From Mesorhabditis belari (taxonomy: Eukaryota > Nematoda > Chromadorea > Rhabditida > Rhabditidae), in the NCBI GenBank assembly GCA_958450365.1, contig CAUEEP010000926.1, forward strand, positions 434,001-498,000: DNA of 64,000 bases. Direction: 5' to 3'. Numbering within the stretch: the stretch's first letter is position 1; every line of letters begins with the position of its first letter. The notes beneath the pieces are model-generated. The model searched no databases, was not told where the DNA came from, and saw only the letters and a program-made list of their open reading frames with translations. Positions 1 through 11,789 of the stretch are shown here, piece after piece. Made by a program: the position numbers and the translations under genes.

Positions 1-560
1 TTTAAACTAAGTGTTGCACAAAGCTGTTGATAATCGATTTAACAGCCATAGCTATTTAACAGCTATTTAGCAGCCGATTTAACAGCCATTTAACAGCCGA
101 TTTAACAACCATTTAACAGCCGATTTAACAACCATTTAACAGCCATTTAACAGCCGATTTAAGAGCCATTTAAGAGCCATTTAACAGCCGATTTAACAGC
201 CATTTAACAGCCGATTTAAGAGCCATTTAAGAGCCATTTAACAGCCGATTTAACAGCCATTTAACAACCGATTTAACAGTCATTTAACAGCCATTTAACA
301 GCCGATTTAAGAGTCATTTAACAACCATTTAACAGCCATTTAACAGCCATTTAACACCCATTTAACAGCCATTTAACAGCCGATTTAAGAGTCATTTAAC
401 AACCATTTAACAGCCATTTAACAGCCATTTAACACCCATTTAACAGCCATTTAACAGCCGATTTAAGAGTCATTTAACAACCATTTAACAGCCATTTAAC
501 AGCCATTTAACACCCATTTAACAGCCATTTAACAACCGATTTAACAACCAGACTAAAGTT
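1..560. repeat. Short-unit satellite, 11-12 bp
   Basis: The first 560 bases are a tandem array of an 11-12 bp unit of the form ATTTAACAGCC, alternating with variants that add a G (GATTTAACAGCC) or change the AACAGCC part to AAGAGCC, AACAACC or AACACCC. A higher-order period of about 85 bp is visible between roughly 300 and 540, where the same series of variants recurs. The array begins at or before the window edge. No coding capacity is implied. Confidence 0.9.
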
Positions 561-1417
561 AAACCAAATCAAGACCATACCACGCTAAAATAATGAAATT
601 TTTCATTATTTGAGTTAAACAAATTGAAAATTTTAAACCCAAGCTTTAGCTTGACTTGGCACGGGAATTTAAGTTTAGAAAAAGGTAATATCGATAAAAT
701 TGTAGAAGCTTTAAAATTATAGTTAAACTTTTAAATTCAGAAAACATCATTAACTTTGTTGTATATTTCTACTTGAATAACTTGAAGTTCCCTTTCAGTT
801 GTACGAAAATTTATTTTGTCTAGGTAACACTTGCTTGGGTACTCTGCGATACATCAGCCACCACATTTGGGCAAATCCCGGCAAGGTAAGCTGGTTTTCG
901 ATGAAAAACACAAATGATGAGAGATCAAAAGAGTTCAAAATACAAAATAGAATTGCTATGTGTAAGTGATTTATTGTGTTTTTCATTGAAGTTATTACTT
1001 GCACTTGAAAATGGAGGGGAATTTTCGCAAGATGACGAGGCAAAAGCAAGCCGGGTGGCTTTTCATGGCTTCCATGAGGTGTCTGTATTGGTTTTAAAGA
1101 GGAATTTGAGAAAAAAAGTGCTAAAAATCCAACAACAGAGTGCTCAAACATTTGTCGGGACTTTTAAGCTCGCAAATCGTTTAGCGCTCTCAAAGTTGGT
1201 TTATGAAAAAGAAAGCTAAGAAAGCTTAATTCCTCTAAAGCTTTACACCTAAAACTTAGCCCCTCAAATATTTACTCAAAAAAATCACACAGTTGAATTC
1301 GAGCTTTGGCTTTTGCGATGTTTAAGCTTTGTAAAGTTGTTTAGCTAATTTTGTTCCTAAAACCAAATTCATATTCGTTAGCTAAGTGCTCATAAGTAAA
1401 CAAAACTTATGAGAGTT
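561..1417. other. Non-coding stretch, nothing recognised
   Basis: AT-rich sequence between two tandem arrays. Short open frames on both strands in 795-1219 overlap each other, have no recognisable domain and no splice-site context, and are treated as chance. Confidence 0.5.
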
Positions 1418-1883
1418 CTGATCTTGCTGATCTTGCTGATCTTGCTGATCTTGCTGATCTTGCTGATCTTGCTGATCTTGCTGATCTTGCTGATCTTGCT
1501 GATCTTGCTGATCTTGCTGATCTTGCTGATCTTGCTGATCTTGCTGATCTTGCTGATCTTGCTGATCTTGCTGATCTTGCTGATCTTGCTGATCTTGCTG
1601 ATCTTGCTGATCTTGCTGATCTTGCTGATCTTGCTGATCTTGCTGATCTTGCTGATCTTGCTGATCTTGCTGATCTTGCTGATCTTGCTGATCTTGCTGA
1701 TCTTGCTGATCTTGCTGATCTTGCTGATCTTGCTGATCTTGCTGATCTTGCTGATCTTGCTGATCTTGCTGATCTTGCTGATCTTGCTGATCTTGCTGAT
1801 CTTGCTGATCTTGCTGATCTTGCTGATCTTGCTGATCTTGCTGATCTTGCTGATCTTGCTGATCTTGCTGATCTTGCTGATCT
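1418..1883. repeat. Uninterrupted 9-bp tandem array, about 52 copies
   Basis: CTGATCTTG repeats without visible interruption for about 466 bp. Because 9 is a multiple of three, one frame stays open and would read as a Leu-Ile-Leu polymer. I see no splice context or conserved flank that would make it a gene. The apparent purity suggests recent expansion, or a length that an assembler may not report correctly. Confidence 0.95.
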
Positions 1884-2268
1884 ACATTAGGGCTTTCGAA
1901 GCTTCAGACCTTTATACTCTGAATATTTTCGAGTTATATGAAAATTTTTGGAATTCAAATGATAAGCTGAATTTGAATAAACCATAATCTATTCAATTAA
2001 TCATTTAAAATCGCTATTTCCAGAGCGTTCTCGATTGACGAAAGCGGCTCTCAAATGAGCTCTTGTGCCTCACTTCCGAAGCTCAACCTTCAACCATGGA
2101 GAGAATAACTACAAAAGAATATTGAATGCAAATGCTTTTTTTCTCATTTTTTCAAGCTTTAATCTTTTTCCCCAATCTACGCGTACTCGTTTTCTTTTCC
2201 TGGAGATTCGGTGTGCCATATTACGAGTGTTTTTTTTTGAGTAAACTCTAGTGAATAAACATTGAAAG

Positions 2269-2274
2269 TTTATT
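2269..2274 (-). terminator. Poly(A) signal AATAAA, His-rich gene
   Basis: Read on the minus strand, AATAAA lies about 63 nt beyond the stop codon of the His-rich secreted protein gene, a normal distance for a nematode 3' end. Confidence 0.55.
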
Positions 2275-2336
2275 GAGAGAAGAGAAACGTAAATCCGGTT
2301 TTTGAAAGGTTTAAAAAATTGCGTTTACCTAAACAT

Positions 2337-5220
2337 TTAAGCTTTTGTCGTCAATTTTGGTTCTTCATGATGGTGTGGAGGCGTTGAGGAACCATCGAAT
2401 TTCTCAGGTTTTTCTGATTTCTCGTGATGATGCTCGTGATCGTGGTGTTCTTTCGTTTCGTCGCTTTCTGTGCTATGATGGTGCGATTTCTCGGTGGTAC
2501 CTGGATTCAATATTAAATAATTATTAGGTTGATGCATAAGTCTTTTCGTTTTTTTCGTACTTCTGTTAAAAAGTAACAAATTCACCAATTAATCTATAGT
2601 TTGCTCTATAAAAAAAGTGTTTTTTTGTTCAATTTGCATCTTTTTAAATGAATTTCGGTTCACTTTCAAGCAAATTCGAGAGTGAAAAACGCCTTTTTCG
2701 TAAAAATCTATAAAAAACTCTACGGAAAAATTGGCTGAATGAATTTCTCTGAAATTTTGGCGAAATATCAAACTTTTTTTTCTCTATCTTTTATGTATTG
2801 ATACGAAGATAGGTTTTCTTTAGCTAAGGTGTCTAAACCGCATCATCGAGTTAGCCCTTTTTGACTACCCGACTTCATACTCTCAAGAAAATCCAGGCAT
2901 TAAATATTTTTAAACCCGTTTTAATGTTATTTTGCAGAAAAATAATTGCTTTTTCTAATGAAATCAACCGTAGTTTAATTGGTGCATTTGTTGGCTTGAA
3001 ACGGCAGACGAAAAGGAACAAAAACACTTATGCATCAACCTATTATATAAACTTCTAACTACAAGTTTCTTTTGCTATAGATCTGAATGCCATAAATGGC
3101 TCTCAAATGAGACCAGGATACAACTGGGGGTTTTCTTTTCTCTTATGGATAAAACTCTTTGATCGGACCCAGCTGGTGGGGTATTTTAAGTTATTGAGAA
3201 GCTTAAGTACTAGAAGTGTAGTGTAAAGAATTGTTTACTCTAACGGTCATATTTTATAGAAATACAGTAACAAAGAGTACTTTTTCAGGTGCAATTAGTC
3301 CTTGAATTAGAATTAGTGCAATTAGTCCATTGCACTCTCTTCTAGCTATTAAATAAATGATAAAACTATAAAAATCTATCTTTTTACAGTATCAAGGTTG
3401 AATTTCTTTTCTGTGAAAGCAATTTTGAAAACCGTACACCTGTCTATCGTTTGCCCTAGCTACAGTAATACTTGTCTATTTTAGATTACGCAAGACACTA
3501 GACAGGTTACGGTAATGCAAGACACTAGACAAGTGACGGGAATGCAAGCCACTAGACAAGTGACGGGAATGCAAGCCACTAGACAGGTTACGGTAATGCA
3601 GGACACTAGATAGGTTAGGGTAACGTAAGACACTAGACAGATTACGGTGACGTAAGACACTAGACAGGTTACGGTAACGCAAGACACCAGACAGGTTATG
3701 ATAACGCAAGACACTAGACAGGTTACGGTAAAACAAGACACTAGATAGGTTACGGTAAAGCAAGACACTAGACCGGTTACGGTAAGTAAGACACTAGACA
3801 GGTTACGGTAATGCAAGACTTCACAGTATCCTTTAAAAGTTGCCGAAAACTGAGACAAAGACATTTTGATTGATTTGATTTGATTTGATTAGATTTAATC
3901 TAAAGTCTATTGTTGACAAATCCAAGTTTCACCTCCTCCAATCTTCACTTCAGCCACATCACGTTGTTGTCGGGGGCCCGTGGTGGTTGATGGGTGGTCG
4001 TGTTTTTCGCCTTTCTCCTCTTTTTCCGACGATTTCTTCTCGTCGTTAGCCTAAACTACTAAGTAATCTCTTTGTAAAACATATTCAAATATTAAATATT
4101 TAGTTATTCATTTAAAATTCGATCTAAAATCTATCTAAAATCGATCTAAAATCTATCTAAAATCTATCTAAAGTCCATACCTCAGCCGAGGCATGTCTCC
4201 TGCTTCGTGGCTTCTCAGTGGTCGATTCGTGTCCGTGGCCTTTCTCCTCTTTCTCAGACGATTTCTTCTCGCCATTTTCCTAAAAAATTGTATAAATATT
4301 GTATAAATATTGTATAAAAGCTGTTTTCAATTTGATAACATTTAAAGCTATCACCTCAGTTGATGAATGTCTTCTGCTTCGTGGCTTGGCAGAGGTAGGC
4401 ACTACTTCATCGGATCCTTTATTGTCTCCTTCTTTGTCTCCTTTATTGTCTCCTTCTTCCTTTGACGTATCCCTTCTTTGTCTGTCTTCAGGCTTCTCTT
4501 TCTCTTTTCCCTAAAACTTGATCTTTTACATTGAATAGAAATTATTCGTCTCGTCAATAAAGCCGTCAATCAGTCGACCATTTACTGTAGACTTTTACCG
4601 TAAGCCTTTCTATTCTATGTCTATTCAGCATTCTATTCAGCTATTCGACAACTTTGAATACTATTTACGGTATTGAAAGCTTTCATTGTATATTGTTAAG
4701 TCAAAATGATAAAAAATCATCATAAAAAGCCAGAACTAACTACACAGATGATTTGACTTTCGAGTTTGACTTTCAAGTTTGACTTTAAAATTTCCAATCT
4801 TTAATTATATTAGTCCAAGTTTACCGAATAAGCAGTTTATCAGGTTTTTTATATTTATATTGACTAAAATTCATTTCTCTACCTGCTCATTCTCATCTCC
4901 CTCATGGGGTTCGGTTTTCGGGGGTCCATGAGTGGGCTCAGCCAGGCCGCGTCGAGCTCTCGATGCCGGAGTTGTTGCTGGAATTGGAGAAGCTATTCAA
5001 TTGGAGTTTTTTGAAATTGGAGAAGCTTAAAAGCTATTCAATGGGATCATTGTTGTTGCTGGAATTAAATCATTTCCTAAACTATTCATGATCATTTAAT
5101 TTCTTTATTATCAAATAAAACTTTGCTATTCTTCAAAAAGTCACCTTTTTCTTCGGAATGCGACTCGTGTGAGTGCGCGCAAACGGCGACGACGAAAAGA
5201 GTCAACAACAAGAGCCTCAT
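2337..5220 (-). CDS. Secreted His/Glu/Lys-rich protein with repeated R-x-R-R sites, 235 aa
   Basis: I do not recognise the family. Six exons, written in transcript order on the minus strand: 5220-5145, 4977-4883, 4510-4355, 4279-4181, 4050-3933 and 2500-2337; they total 708 nt and close in frame. Residues 1-20 are a clear signal peptide (MRLLLLTLFVVAVCAHS). Exons 2-5 look like copies of one module: a Thr-rich stretch, then Pro-Arg and a basic motif, then Ser/Ala-x-Glu. The basic motif reads RARR (32-35), RSRR (101-104), RSRR (134-137) and RQQR (169-172). The first three fit the furin consensus R-X-K/R-R. Exons 4 and 5 also share GEKKSSEKEEKG-like text. The last exon is His-rich with many HH/HHH runs and could bind metal. 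The product is inferred to be secreted and perhaps cleaved into peptides. The 1.4-kb last intron holds a mariner-type MITE and a 27-bp minisatellite. Confidence 0.8.
2525..3042. mobile_element. Mariner-type non-autonomous element in an intron
   Basis: About 518 bp bounded by inverted termini TAGGTTGATGCATAAGT and its complement, followed on both sides by a T-rich stretch. The TAGGTTG start is typical of mariner ends. No transposase reading frame is visible inside, so it must depend on another copy. The same terminal motif occurs without an obvious partner near 18246. It lies in the last intron of the His-rich gene. Confidence 0.75.
3488..3820. repeat. 27-bp minisatellite, about 12 copies
   Basis: Tandem units resemble GACACTAGACAGGTTACGGT plus seven further bases. 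Copies differ at several positions (AAGTGACGGGA, GATAGGTTAGGG). Since 27 is divisible by three, minus-strand frames stay open and read as an R-N-L-S-S-V-L-type polymer, but the array lies wholly within the last intron of the His-rich gene. Confidence 0.9.
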
Positions 5221-5634
5221 CCTGGAATTGGCAGAAAATTTGGTTATGATTTAGCAAAAAAGGAAAAAAAGTTAAATATTTAAATCTAAAGAAAGGATCA
5301 GAAGGAAAACAAAAAAATATTTTGTTTAAAGACTTTGCTCCTTCTTTTTTTGTTTAAAGACCTTGCTTTTGTTTAAAGACTTTGCTCTTTCATTTTCTTG
5401 GCAGAGAGGCATGTTATCTTGTCTAACAAAGATGGATACATTTTTGACAAATTTACATTACGGTTCTCCTATTCTATGTAAAATTACGCGTAGATTTGAT
5501 GATTAATTGTTGTTTTTTAGCTTCGGTTAATGTATTGCCCTAGAAAGCCAAAAAGAAGATTAATGTATTGCCCTAGAAAGCCATTAAGCGCAACACGAAT
5601 GCCGCACCCCGTCATATGACTGACTGAATGATAC
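5221..5634. other. Upstream region of the His-rich gene
   Basis: Presumed promoter of the minus-strand gene. It contains short TTTGTTTAAAGACTTTGCTC-like repeats (5323-5390). The sequence TTAATGTATTGCCCTAGAAA occurs twice (5527 and 5559). No TATA-like or trans-splice element is clear enough to call. Confidence 0.4.
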
Positions 5635-5867
5635 ACTACTGGACAATGAAATATCATATTTGAAAAAAGATCGTCACTTTCGCGCGTCTGTAGCTCCCTT
5701 GTCTTTACCGAATTTCTAAATATTAATATTACCAATGTGTAGCCCTTGAAAAGAGCTTTCAGAAAATGTATAACACTAATAGTTTAAACTCAAAGACAAG
5801 GGAGTTACAGGCGCGCGAAAGTGACGATCGTTTTTCAAATATGATATTTCATTGTCCAGTACTGTAG
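5635..5867. mobile_element. MITE family A, copy 1 (Tc1-like ends)
   Basis: A 233-bp element that is nearly all inverted repeat. It starts CTACTGGACAATGAAATATC and ends with the complement GATATTTCATTGTCCAGTAC; each arm is about 75 bp and continues through CGTCACTTTCGCGCG and ACTCCCTTGTCTTT. Ends of the form CAGTACTGGACAAT beside a TA are usual for Tc1-type elements. Other copies are at 15884-16117 and 41491-41710. Confidence 0.9.
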
Positions 5868-6644
5868 TTCTGAAAAAATTCTCAATTTTCTCTCAATTTC
5901 TCAATCTAAATCCTAATACATTGTATACTACTGAAACTAAGAAAGCGTATTAATTTGACTACAGTAACCAGGAGTTCTAGTTTAGTCTTTGTCTTTGACT
6001 ACAGTAACCAGGAGCTCTAGTTTATTCGTATAAATTTATCGATAATATAAGTGGCTTTAAGTAGCTTTGCCTACTGTAACTAATTGTAGAGTTACTACTG
6101 TAATTGTAAATTCTATTCAACTACGGTAAGTGGGTAAATTTAAGCACACAATAAACAAGACAAGGTTTAGAATATGCGTAAAAGATTTCTTTAGGAAATT
6201 TATTCCAGATTTCCATTTAAATAGCCTACTGTAGAATGAATATCGAGAAAAAAAATGAGAGATCACCGATTGGAAGCGGTTTAAATGGTCGTTTTGTAGG
6301 CCAATTTATAGAGGTAAAGCTAGTTTTTTTTGTGTGCGGTGGACGAGATGAGCCGTCGTTGATGAGCATAATACGTTGTTTAGAGGGGATATCTAGAGCA
6401 TAGAGTTGAGGAAAGATTATAAAAATTGGTGAGATCCATACATCCAATCATTCAGCCACCCCAATCAGACGATGACTCATCTCGATCGATTTCCCCTCCC
6501 CTCCCAATACTTTTATGAGCTCGATGGTCAACACTCATTTGTATCGTCAGAATGTAGTCTCTGGTGGTTGGGGAAGTAGAGTTTTTGAGGGAAACTTGTA
6601 AATACTAACAAGGGGATGTTAATAGCGTGTAATGGCCAAATGAA

Positions 6645-7547
6645 ATATACTAATCAACGTAGAATTTGACGCTGATTCCGAATCTGCTTTCCGTTTTTGA
6701 AACGCAGCACTCAGTCAAAAGTTATAAACGCTCAAAGTTGGAGTTGGATGGAATCGCAGGAAACCCTGACAATAAGTTTATAAGTTGACTTTACAGAGAC
6801 GATTTCACCATACTGAGAGCATGATCTTTTTCCCATGAATGTCCGGTTTCACGGTCGGATTTGGCCGTTCTCCTGGTCCTAGTCATTTCCGTTTTCGAAT
6901 AGTATTATCGAAATGAATCCACTTCTCATCTCCAGTAACGAGAGAATCAAAAAAGCCATGATATTTAGCGTGACCGATGCGGATTCCGGCAATAGCGACC
7001 CGTGAAGCCTTTTTTGCACTGCTTAACTCGTGAGGAAGCCATTTTCAGCATCTGATCGTCTTTCCAATGGCGTGGTGATGCTCATCAGTGGTAGAATTTG
7101 AACATAGAAACTGTTGAGCAAGTTCACGCGTCGTTTGACAAGGATCCGGTTTGATTGCAGCCCTCAAAATATCGTGGTCTACCCCTTGAGGTCGACGAGA
7201 GTGTTCATCATCCTCGAGACTTTCATCACCATTCCGAAAGCGTTGGAACCAGACTCGGCATCAGCTTTCGGACAATACATCATTCCCAAATGCTTTGACC
7301 AAATCTCGATGAGATTCCGCGGCTGTTTTGCCCAGTTTGAAGTCGTAAAGTAGGCAGACGCGAACTTGATATTTGAAATCGGTCATCTAAAGCAAGAAAA
7401 AAGCTCTTAAAAATAAGAAATTATCCGTTTAAAAAAAATCCAAATATGCACAAGATAACGTACTTTTAAATACAGAAAGACATGTTTTAAAAGCTTCTCT
7501 CACAGCAAAAATTTTAGCAACGATTGTTTATATTCGAACAACCTAAT
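6645..7547 (-). pseudogene. Decayed mariner transposase
   Basis: Read on the minus strand from about 7386, the translation starts MTDFKYQVRVCLLYDFKLGK and continues with a mariner helix-turn-helix region (TAAESHRDLVKAF, then CRVWFQRFRNGD) and, further on, VTGDEKWIHFDN and KKIMLSVW. These match the DNA-binding domain and the start of the catalytic domain of mariner transposases. Stops interrupt it after VLSES, in HSRRPQG and after RKRK, and the sequence is lost before the rest of the DD(34)D triad. A terminus of the form TTAGGTTGTTCG is present at the 5' side (about 7536-7547) but no partner end is seen. It cannot encode an active enzyme. Confidence 0.85.
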
Positions 7548-7639
7548 AGTTCACTACCACTCGACCACAACCTGGGCTTTCGCACGGCGGTAAACTCGAC
7601 TATGATTTCGCTCATCTTTTCTCGTTGAAAATAGAAAAT

Positions 7640-7800
7640 TCCTTGTAAAAGTTAGCTCATAACTTTTGATAGAGTGCCGTCTAGCAAAAACAGAAATCAA
7701 ATTCGGAATCAGCGTGAAATTCTGTGTCGAATGGTCGATGGCGATGTCATTTGACTTTCCATTGTTAGTTTGCGAGCGCTGATGTTCAATCAAAATATTT
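7640..7800. repeat. Inverted flank matching 6645-6780
   Basis: The complement of this stretch contains AATTTCACGCTGATTCCGAA, and 6660 onward contains AATTTGACGCTGATTCCGAA; similarity continues through TCAAAAGTTAT for about 70 bp. The mariner remnant therefore lies between two inverted copies of another repeat. Confidence 0.6.
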
Positions 7801-10270
7801 TTTTTTGTTATAATCATGTTCTAACGGCTTTAATATGATAAATCAAAAAAAAAATAAGTTTCAATAACACTTTACAATCAAAATTGTGATTGTGGGAAAC
7901 TTCTAACTACTTTACGATCCTATACACAGAAATGCAAAGGCATGAATTTCTCTGTTTATGAATGAATTAAATATGAATTTTTGAAGATCTGGGGGTATTG
8001 TTGGCTTAAAATCAGTTGATGAAGCTAAACTTGTACAGAGTAAATCTTTTTTAAACATTTTCTTTCATTTTTTTTAAAGTTTCTCGTAGAGGATTGTGTC
8101 GCAAACATCACAAAATCGTTTTTTCATTTAATTTTTCTCATTTTCAATCACACCAAATTTACATATGACATTGAGACCGAGACTTTTGACTTTGACTGAC
8201 CATTGAAGGAAAAAAACACGACATAAAGAAATAAAGACAGGAAAAGGCGTTGGTGGATACGCTCAATAAAAGTCTCCGTTCTTGAAAACCCAAAAATAGA
8301 TACGAAATTTTGGTTTTAAGAAAGAATAAGACTTCAATAAAAAAAAAGGAAAAATGGAAGAACTAAGTTAAAAGATAAAGTTAAAAGCGATCAATTCAAA
8401 GCACTTTTAACTCTATAAAGAAACTTTTAAAAAGCTACAAATGCTGTAGCAAGTAACCTAGAGTCCTAGTTTAATCTTATAAATTTATCGTTTAATACCT
8501 TATAATAAGTGTACCTATTCAACAGGCTAAATAAAAAATTACTAGAGCTTTAGAGTCATAATACTTACAAGTTTTTATCCTTTTTCCCTCACCTCATAGT
8601 TCTAAGAACTTATGTCTGTTTTAAACTCGAGAAAACCAGCTTCCAGCTCTAAAAATAAAGATAACCTTGTCTTGTACTATCAAAATCGGTGATTGATTCA
8701 TTTAAAAGTACTGTAATTGATCCTTTTTTTCGTCTCACATTCATCAATCGAGAAAATTTGCATTCAAGAGAGCTTTCTCGAAATTCCCATTTGAGTGACC
8801 TTCGTGAGAAAAAAAAAATGAGAAAAACGTTCAAGATCTTGTGACATTTTGAAAGATTTCCTGGTAGTTTTATTTGGCTCTTGCTTCGGAACAAGGCATG
8901 ATATCATTCATCAAATATTTTTAACTTTACCTCACCTCAATTCCTCAGTTCCTTTTTACAAACGTTTTTCTAGAGGCTTTTCAAAAAAGCTGATAAAAAG
9001 CAAAAAGCTTAATCAAGGTTGGGTCAAAGGAAAGTTTTTCTGACCAGGTCAGGTCCTTTAGCTTCTGATTGATCTTGCCAGACTGGCTTGATCTGGCTTA
9101 ATCCGGCTTTGTCTGAAGCCAAGCCAATGATCCAGCCAAGTCTTGATCTCAGAAATATTTCTCTGCTAGTACTCTTAACTATAGCCAGCTATTTCTTTTA
9201 GCCAGCTAGTTAAGAGAGCTATTCTTGTTCTCTTAACTGTATTTTGAATGTGTAAAAAACCGCACCTTTATGCCAAGAACGAGTGCTTGCAGCTTTTACA
9301 GCTTTTACAAGCAACTTTTACACTCATCACACAAAGAAGAGGCAAAAAGGAGAACGAACTTTACCACAATGGTGTTGTTTTGACTTGTAACAATTGAAGA
9401 GGAGACCTGAAACAACAAATTTGACAGCTTAAATGGGGAAAAAATCTACACAAAGATATTCAATTGAAGTGTATTGATAGAAAAATGGAGAGCTAATTTG
9501 AATCTACTTTGAATTTTTCGCCACACTTGACTTCTAGCCTTGCCTTCTAGCTTTGGCTTCTAGCCTTGACTTCTAGCTTTGGCTTCTAGCCTTAACTTCT
9601 AGCCTTGACTTCTAGCCTTGAATTCTAGCCTTGACTATTAGATTTAACTACCGTTTGTCGGGTTTTTGAAAAGTTAAAGCTAAGTAAGTCATGAGTTTCT
9701 TCAAAACAAAAACCGTTCATTTGATGCTTTCCTCAAAATTTTTTCTATTTGTCCGTTCCGATTTGTCTCGAGGTCATTCCTCTCTTTTCATTTTCCTTTG
9801 TCAGACTCATTGTCAGCTTTTTCTCACCGTTTCCAAACTTGAGATCAATTTCTAAAGAAACAAAAAAAAAACAAACAACAAACGACTCTTTCAGGCATTC
9901 AAAATGAATTTCATTTCCAAAATTGCGCAAACTTTCGCCGATCGTTGATCTCTAGCTCTTAAACTTTTAAAATAACAGCTAGTTATGTTCAAAAAAAAAT
10001 GAGTTCAAGGTGATGTTGGTCTCCTTTTCTTCAATTCCTTGGTCATTTCAAGTGGAATGCTTTAAAAAAAAGTGCTCAAAAATTGGCTGAAAATTCTCTC
10101 GATGAGTCAGAGAAATCGTTCGATTTAAGCAAGATTTTGTAATATTTTTTGATATGCTTGGCCACCGTTCGAATGCTCTTTCTTGATTGTGTGGGACTTT
10201 TGATTTATTGTTAGATCTTAAAATGGTATCCCATTAAGCCAACAGAAAAGCTTTTGGGTTTTTTGTAAGT
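7801..10270. other. Non-coding stretch, no gene seen
   Basis: AT-rich intergenic DNA. The only structures noticed are a low-copy tandem of CTTCTAGCCTTGA-like units (9525-9640) and CTGGCTTGATCTGGC-like duplications near 9070-9130. No open frame has domain, codon or splice support. Confidence 0.5.
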
Positions 10271-11270
10271 ATTAGGTTGGCCGGAAAGTTCTTTCCGTTT
10301 TTTGACGCTAGATCTAAGCTAGACTTTATCAAAACTACGATAACCTAAGCTAGACTTTAACAAAGACTACAATAGGCTACAAAGACAGTAGACTACAAAG
10401 ACTACAGTAGACTGTAACCTAAGCTAGACTTTATCAAGAATTGCCTTGATCAAGCAGCCATATTAGCAAGAACTTACCTCCAGTTCCTTGAAAAGTTCAA
10501 CTCTAGTTCTAGAAAACTGTGATAGATCAACCTAAATGACTCAAATATACTTTTCTTAGCTTTAGACATGTTACTAGTACAAGCTTCATTCTATTAGGTT
10601 GGCCGGAAAGTTGTTTCCGTTTATTTGACGATCTAACCTTTTAGATCTAACTTTTTATTTTACGCATCAAAAACGCCAAATAAAAAAACAGAATTTATCT
10701 ACTCGAAATATTCACCGTCAACATCAATAACATCCTGCCACTTATCCGGCAACAAATAGATTCCGCGGCGGTAAAACTCACGTGGCTTCGAATCGAAAAA
10801 CTGAGTGAGTGACAAGCGCACCATCGGATCTTCTGTTCCGCTATCATCTGTTCAGGTATTTTGTCCAGAATCGTCCGATTATCATTTTTTTCAGGCCTCT
10901 GGAGCATCATTTGCGTGGAAAGATCTTTCAAAACGTCGATGAAATGCGCTTGTCACTCACTCAGTTTTTCGATTCGAAGCCACGTGAGTTTTACCGCCGC
11001 GGAATCTATTTGTTGCCGGATAAGTGGCCGGATGTTATTGATGTTGACGGTGAATATTTCGAGTAGATAAATTCTGTTTTTTATTTGGCGTTTTTGATGC
11101 GTTTTGGCTTAGGTTACAGTCTACTGTAGTCTTTGTAGTCTACTGTAGTCTACTGTAGTCTTTGATAAAGACTAGCTTAGGTTACCGTAGTTTTGATAAA
11201 GTCTAGCTCAGGTTACCGTAGTCTTTGTTAAAGTCTAGCTTAGGTTACTGTAGTCTTTGATTAACTGAAA
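10271..11270. mobile_element. Foldback built from mariner remnants
   Basis: Two direct copies of a mariner terminus (TTAGGTTGGCCGGAAAGTT) start at about 10272 and 10594. From about 10654 to 10820 (minus) and 10930 to 11095 (plus) lie inverted copies of a transposase C-terminus that reads RLSLTQFFDSKPREFYRRG and then LLPDKWPDVIDVDGEYFE and stop. The spacer encodes LEHHLRGKIFQNVDEM in frame with the plus copy, as expected just upstream in mariner. Outside these, 10300-10440 and 11105-11270 are again inverted copies of an AGCTTAGGTTACAGT/TAGTCTTTG repeat. The whole is a nested palindrome of about 1 kb, not an active transposon. Confidence 0.8.
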
Positions 11271-11789
11271 CTACTGTAAGCTTTGATAATGAGATTTATC
11301 TGTAGAAAATCTATCAGCTTTCAAATATTGTCAATTAAAAGTACAATCGAGTAAACTTTGTTGAGAAAAGCGACAAATGTTTCCCTTTCCAATCGTCGAT
11401 GATCACTCAATCGGTGGGAAACTTTGGTGACAGTGAATTCATCTCTTTTCACTTTGACGAAACTTTGAAAAGAGGAAAAAGTAATTGACTAATAATGATT
11501 GTCCTTTTGACAGAAGTTTTCGAGTTTCAAAGAAGAAAACCCCTTGAATAGCTCATTCTCTCATTCTTTTGCCTTTTCCCTAAAAGATGAAACTTCTCAC
11601 GCTCACAATATTCTGTAGTATTGCGTGGGAAACGTTCTCTTTTCTTTATCTGATTTTTAAAAAAAACCTTTATTAAAGTTGAACATGTTTGCTTTGTTGA
11701 TTGCTTTGTTGGTCTTTTGTACGTTAAGCTCTTTGAGTGAATCTCTTTTTTGAATTTGTACTAAAGCAGTTTAGCTGCTTGGATCAATT

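Noticed and set aside
1..560. CRISPR-like repetitive array
   Set aside because: Units are contiguous with no unique spacers; the genome is eukaryotic. Plain satellite.
1409..1987. Open frame coding a Leu-Ile-Leu polymer, 192 codons
   Set aside because: Produced by a pure 9-bp array; no splice or conserved flank and biologically implausible.
3476..3864. Two overlapping minus-strand frames of 95 and 127 codons
   Set aside because: Both come from the 27-bp minisatellite in the last intron of the His-rich gene.
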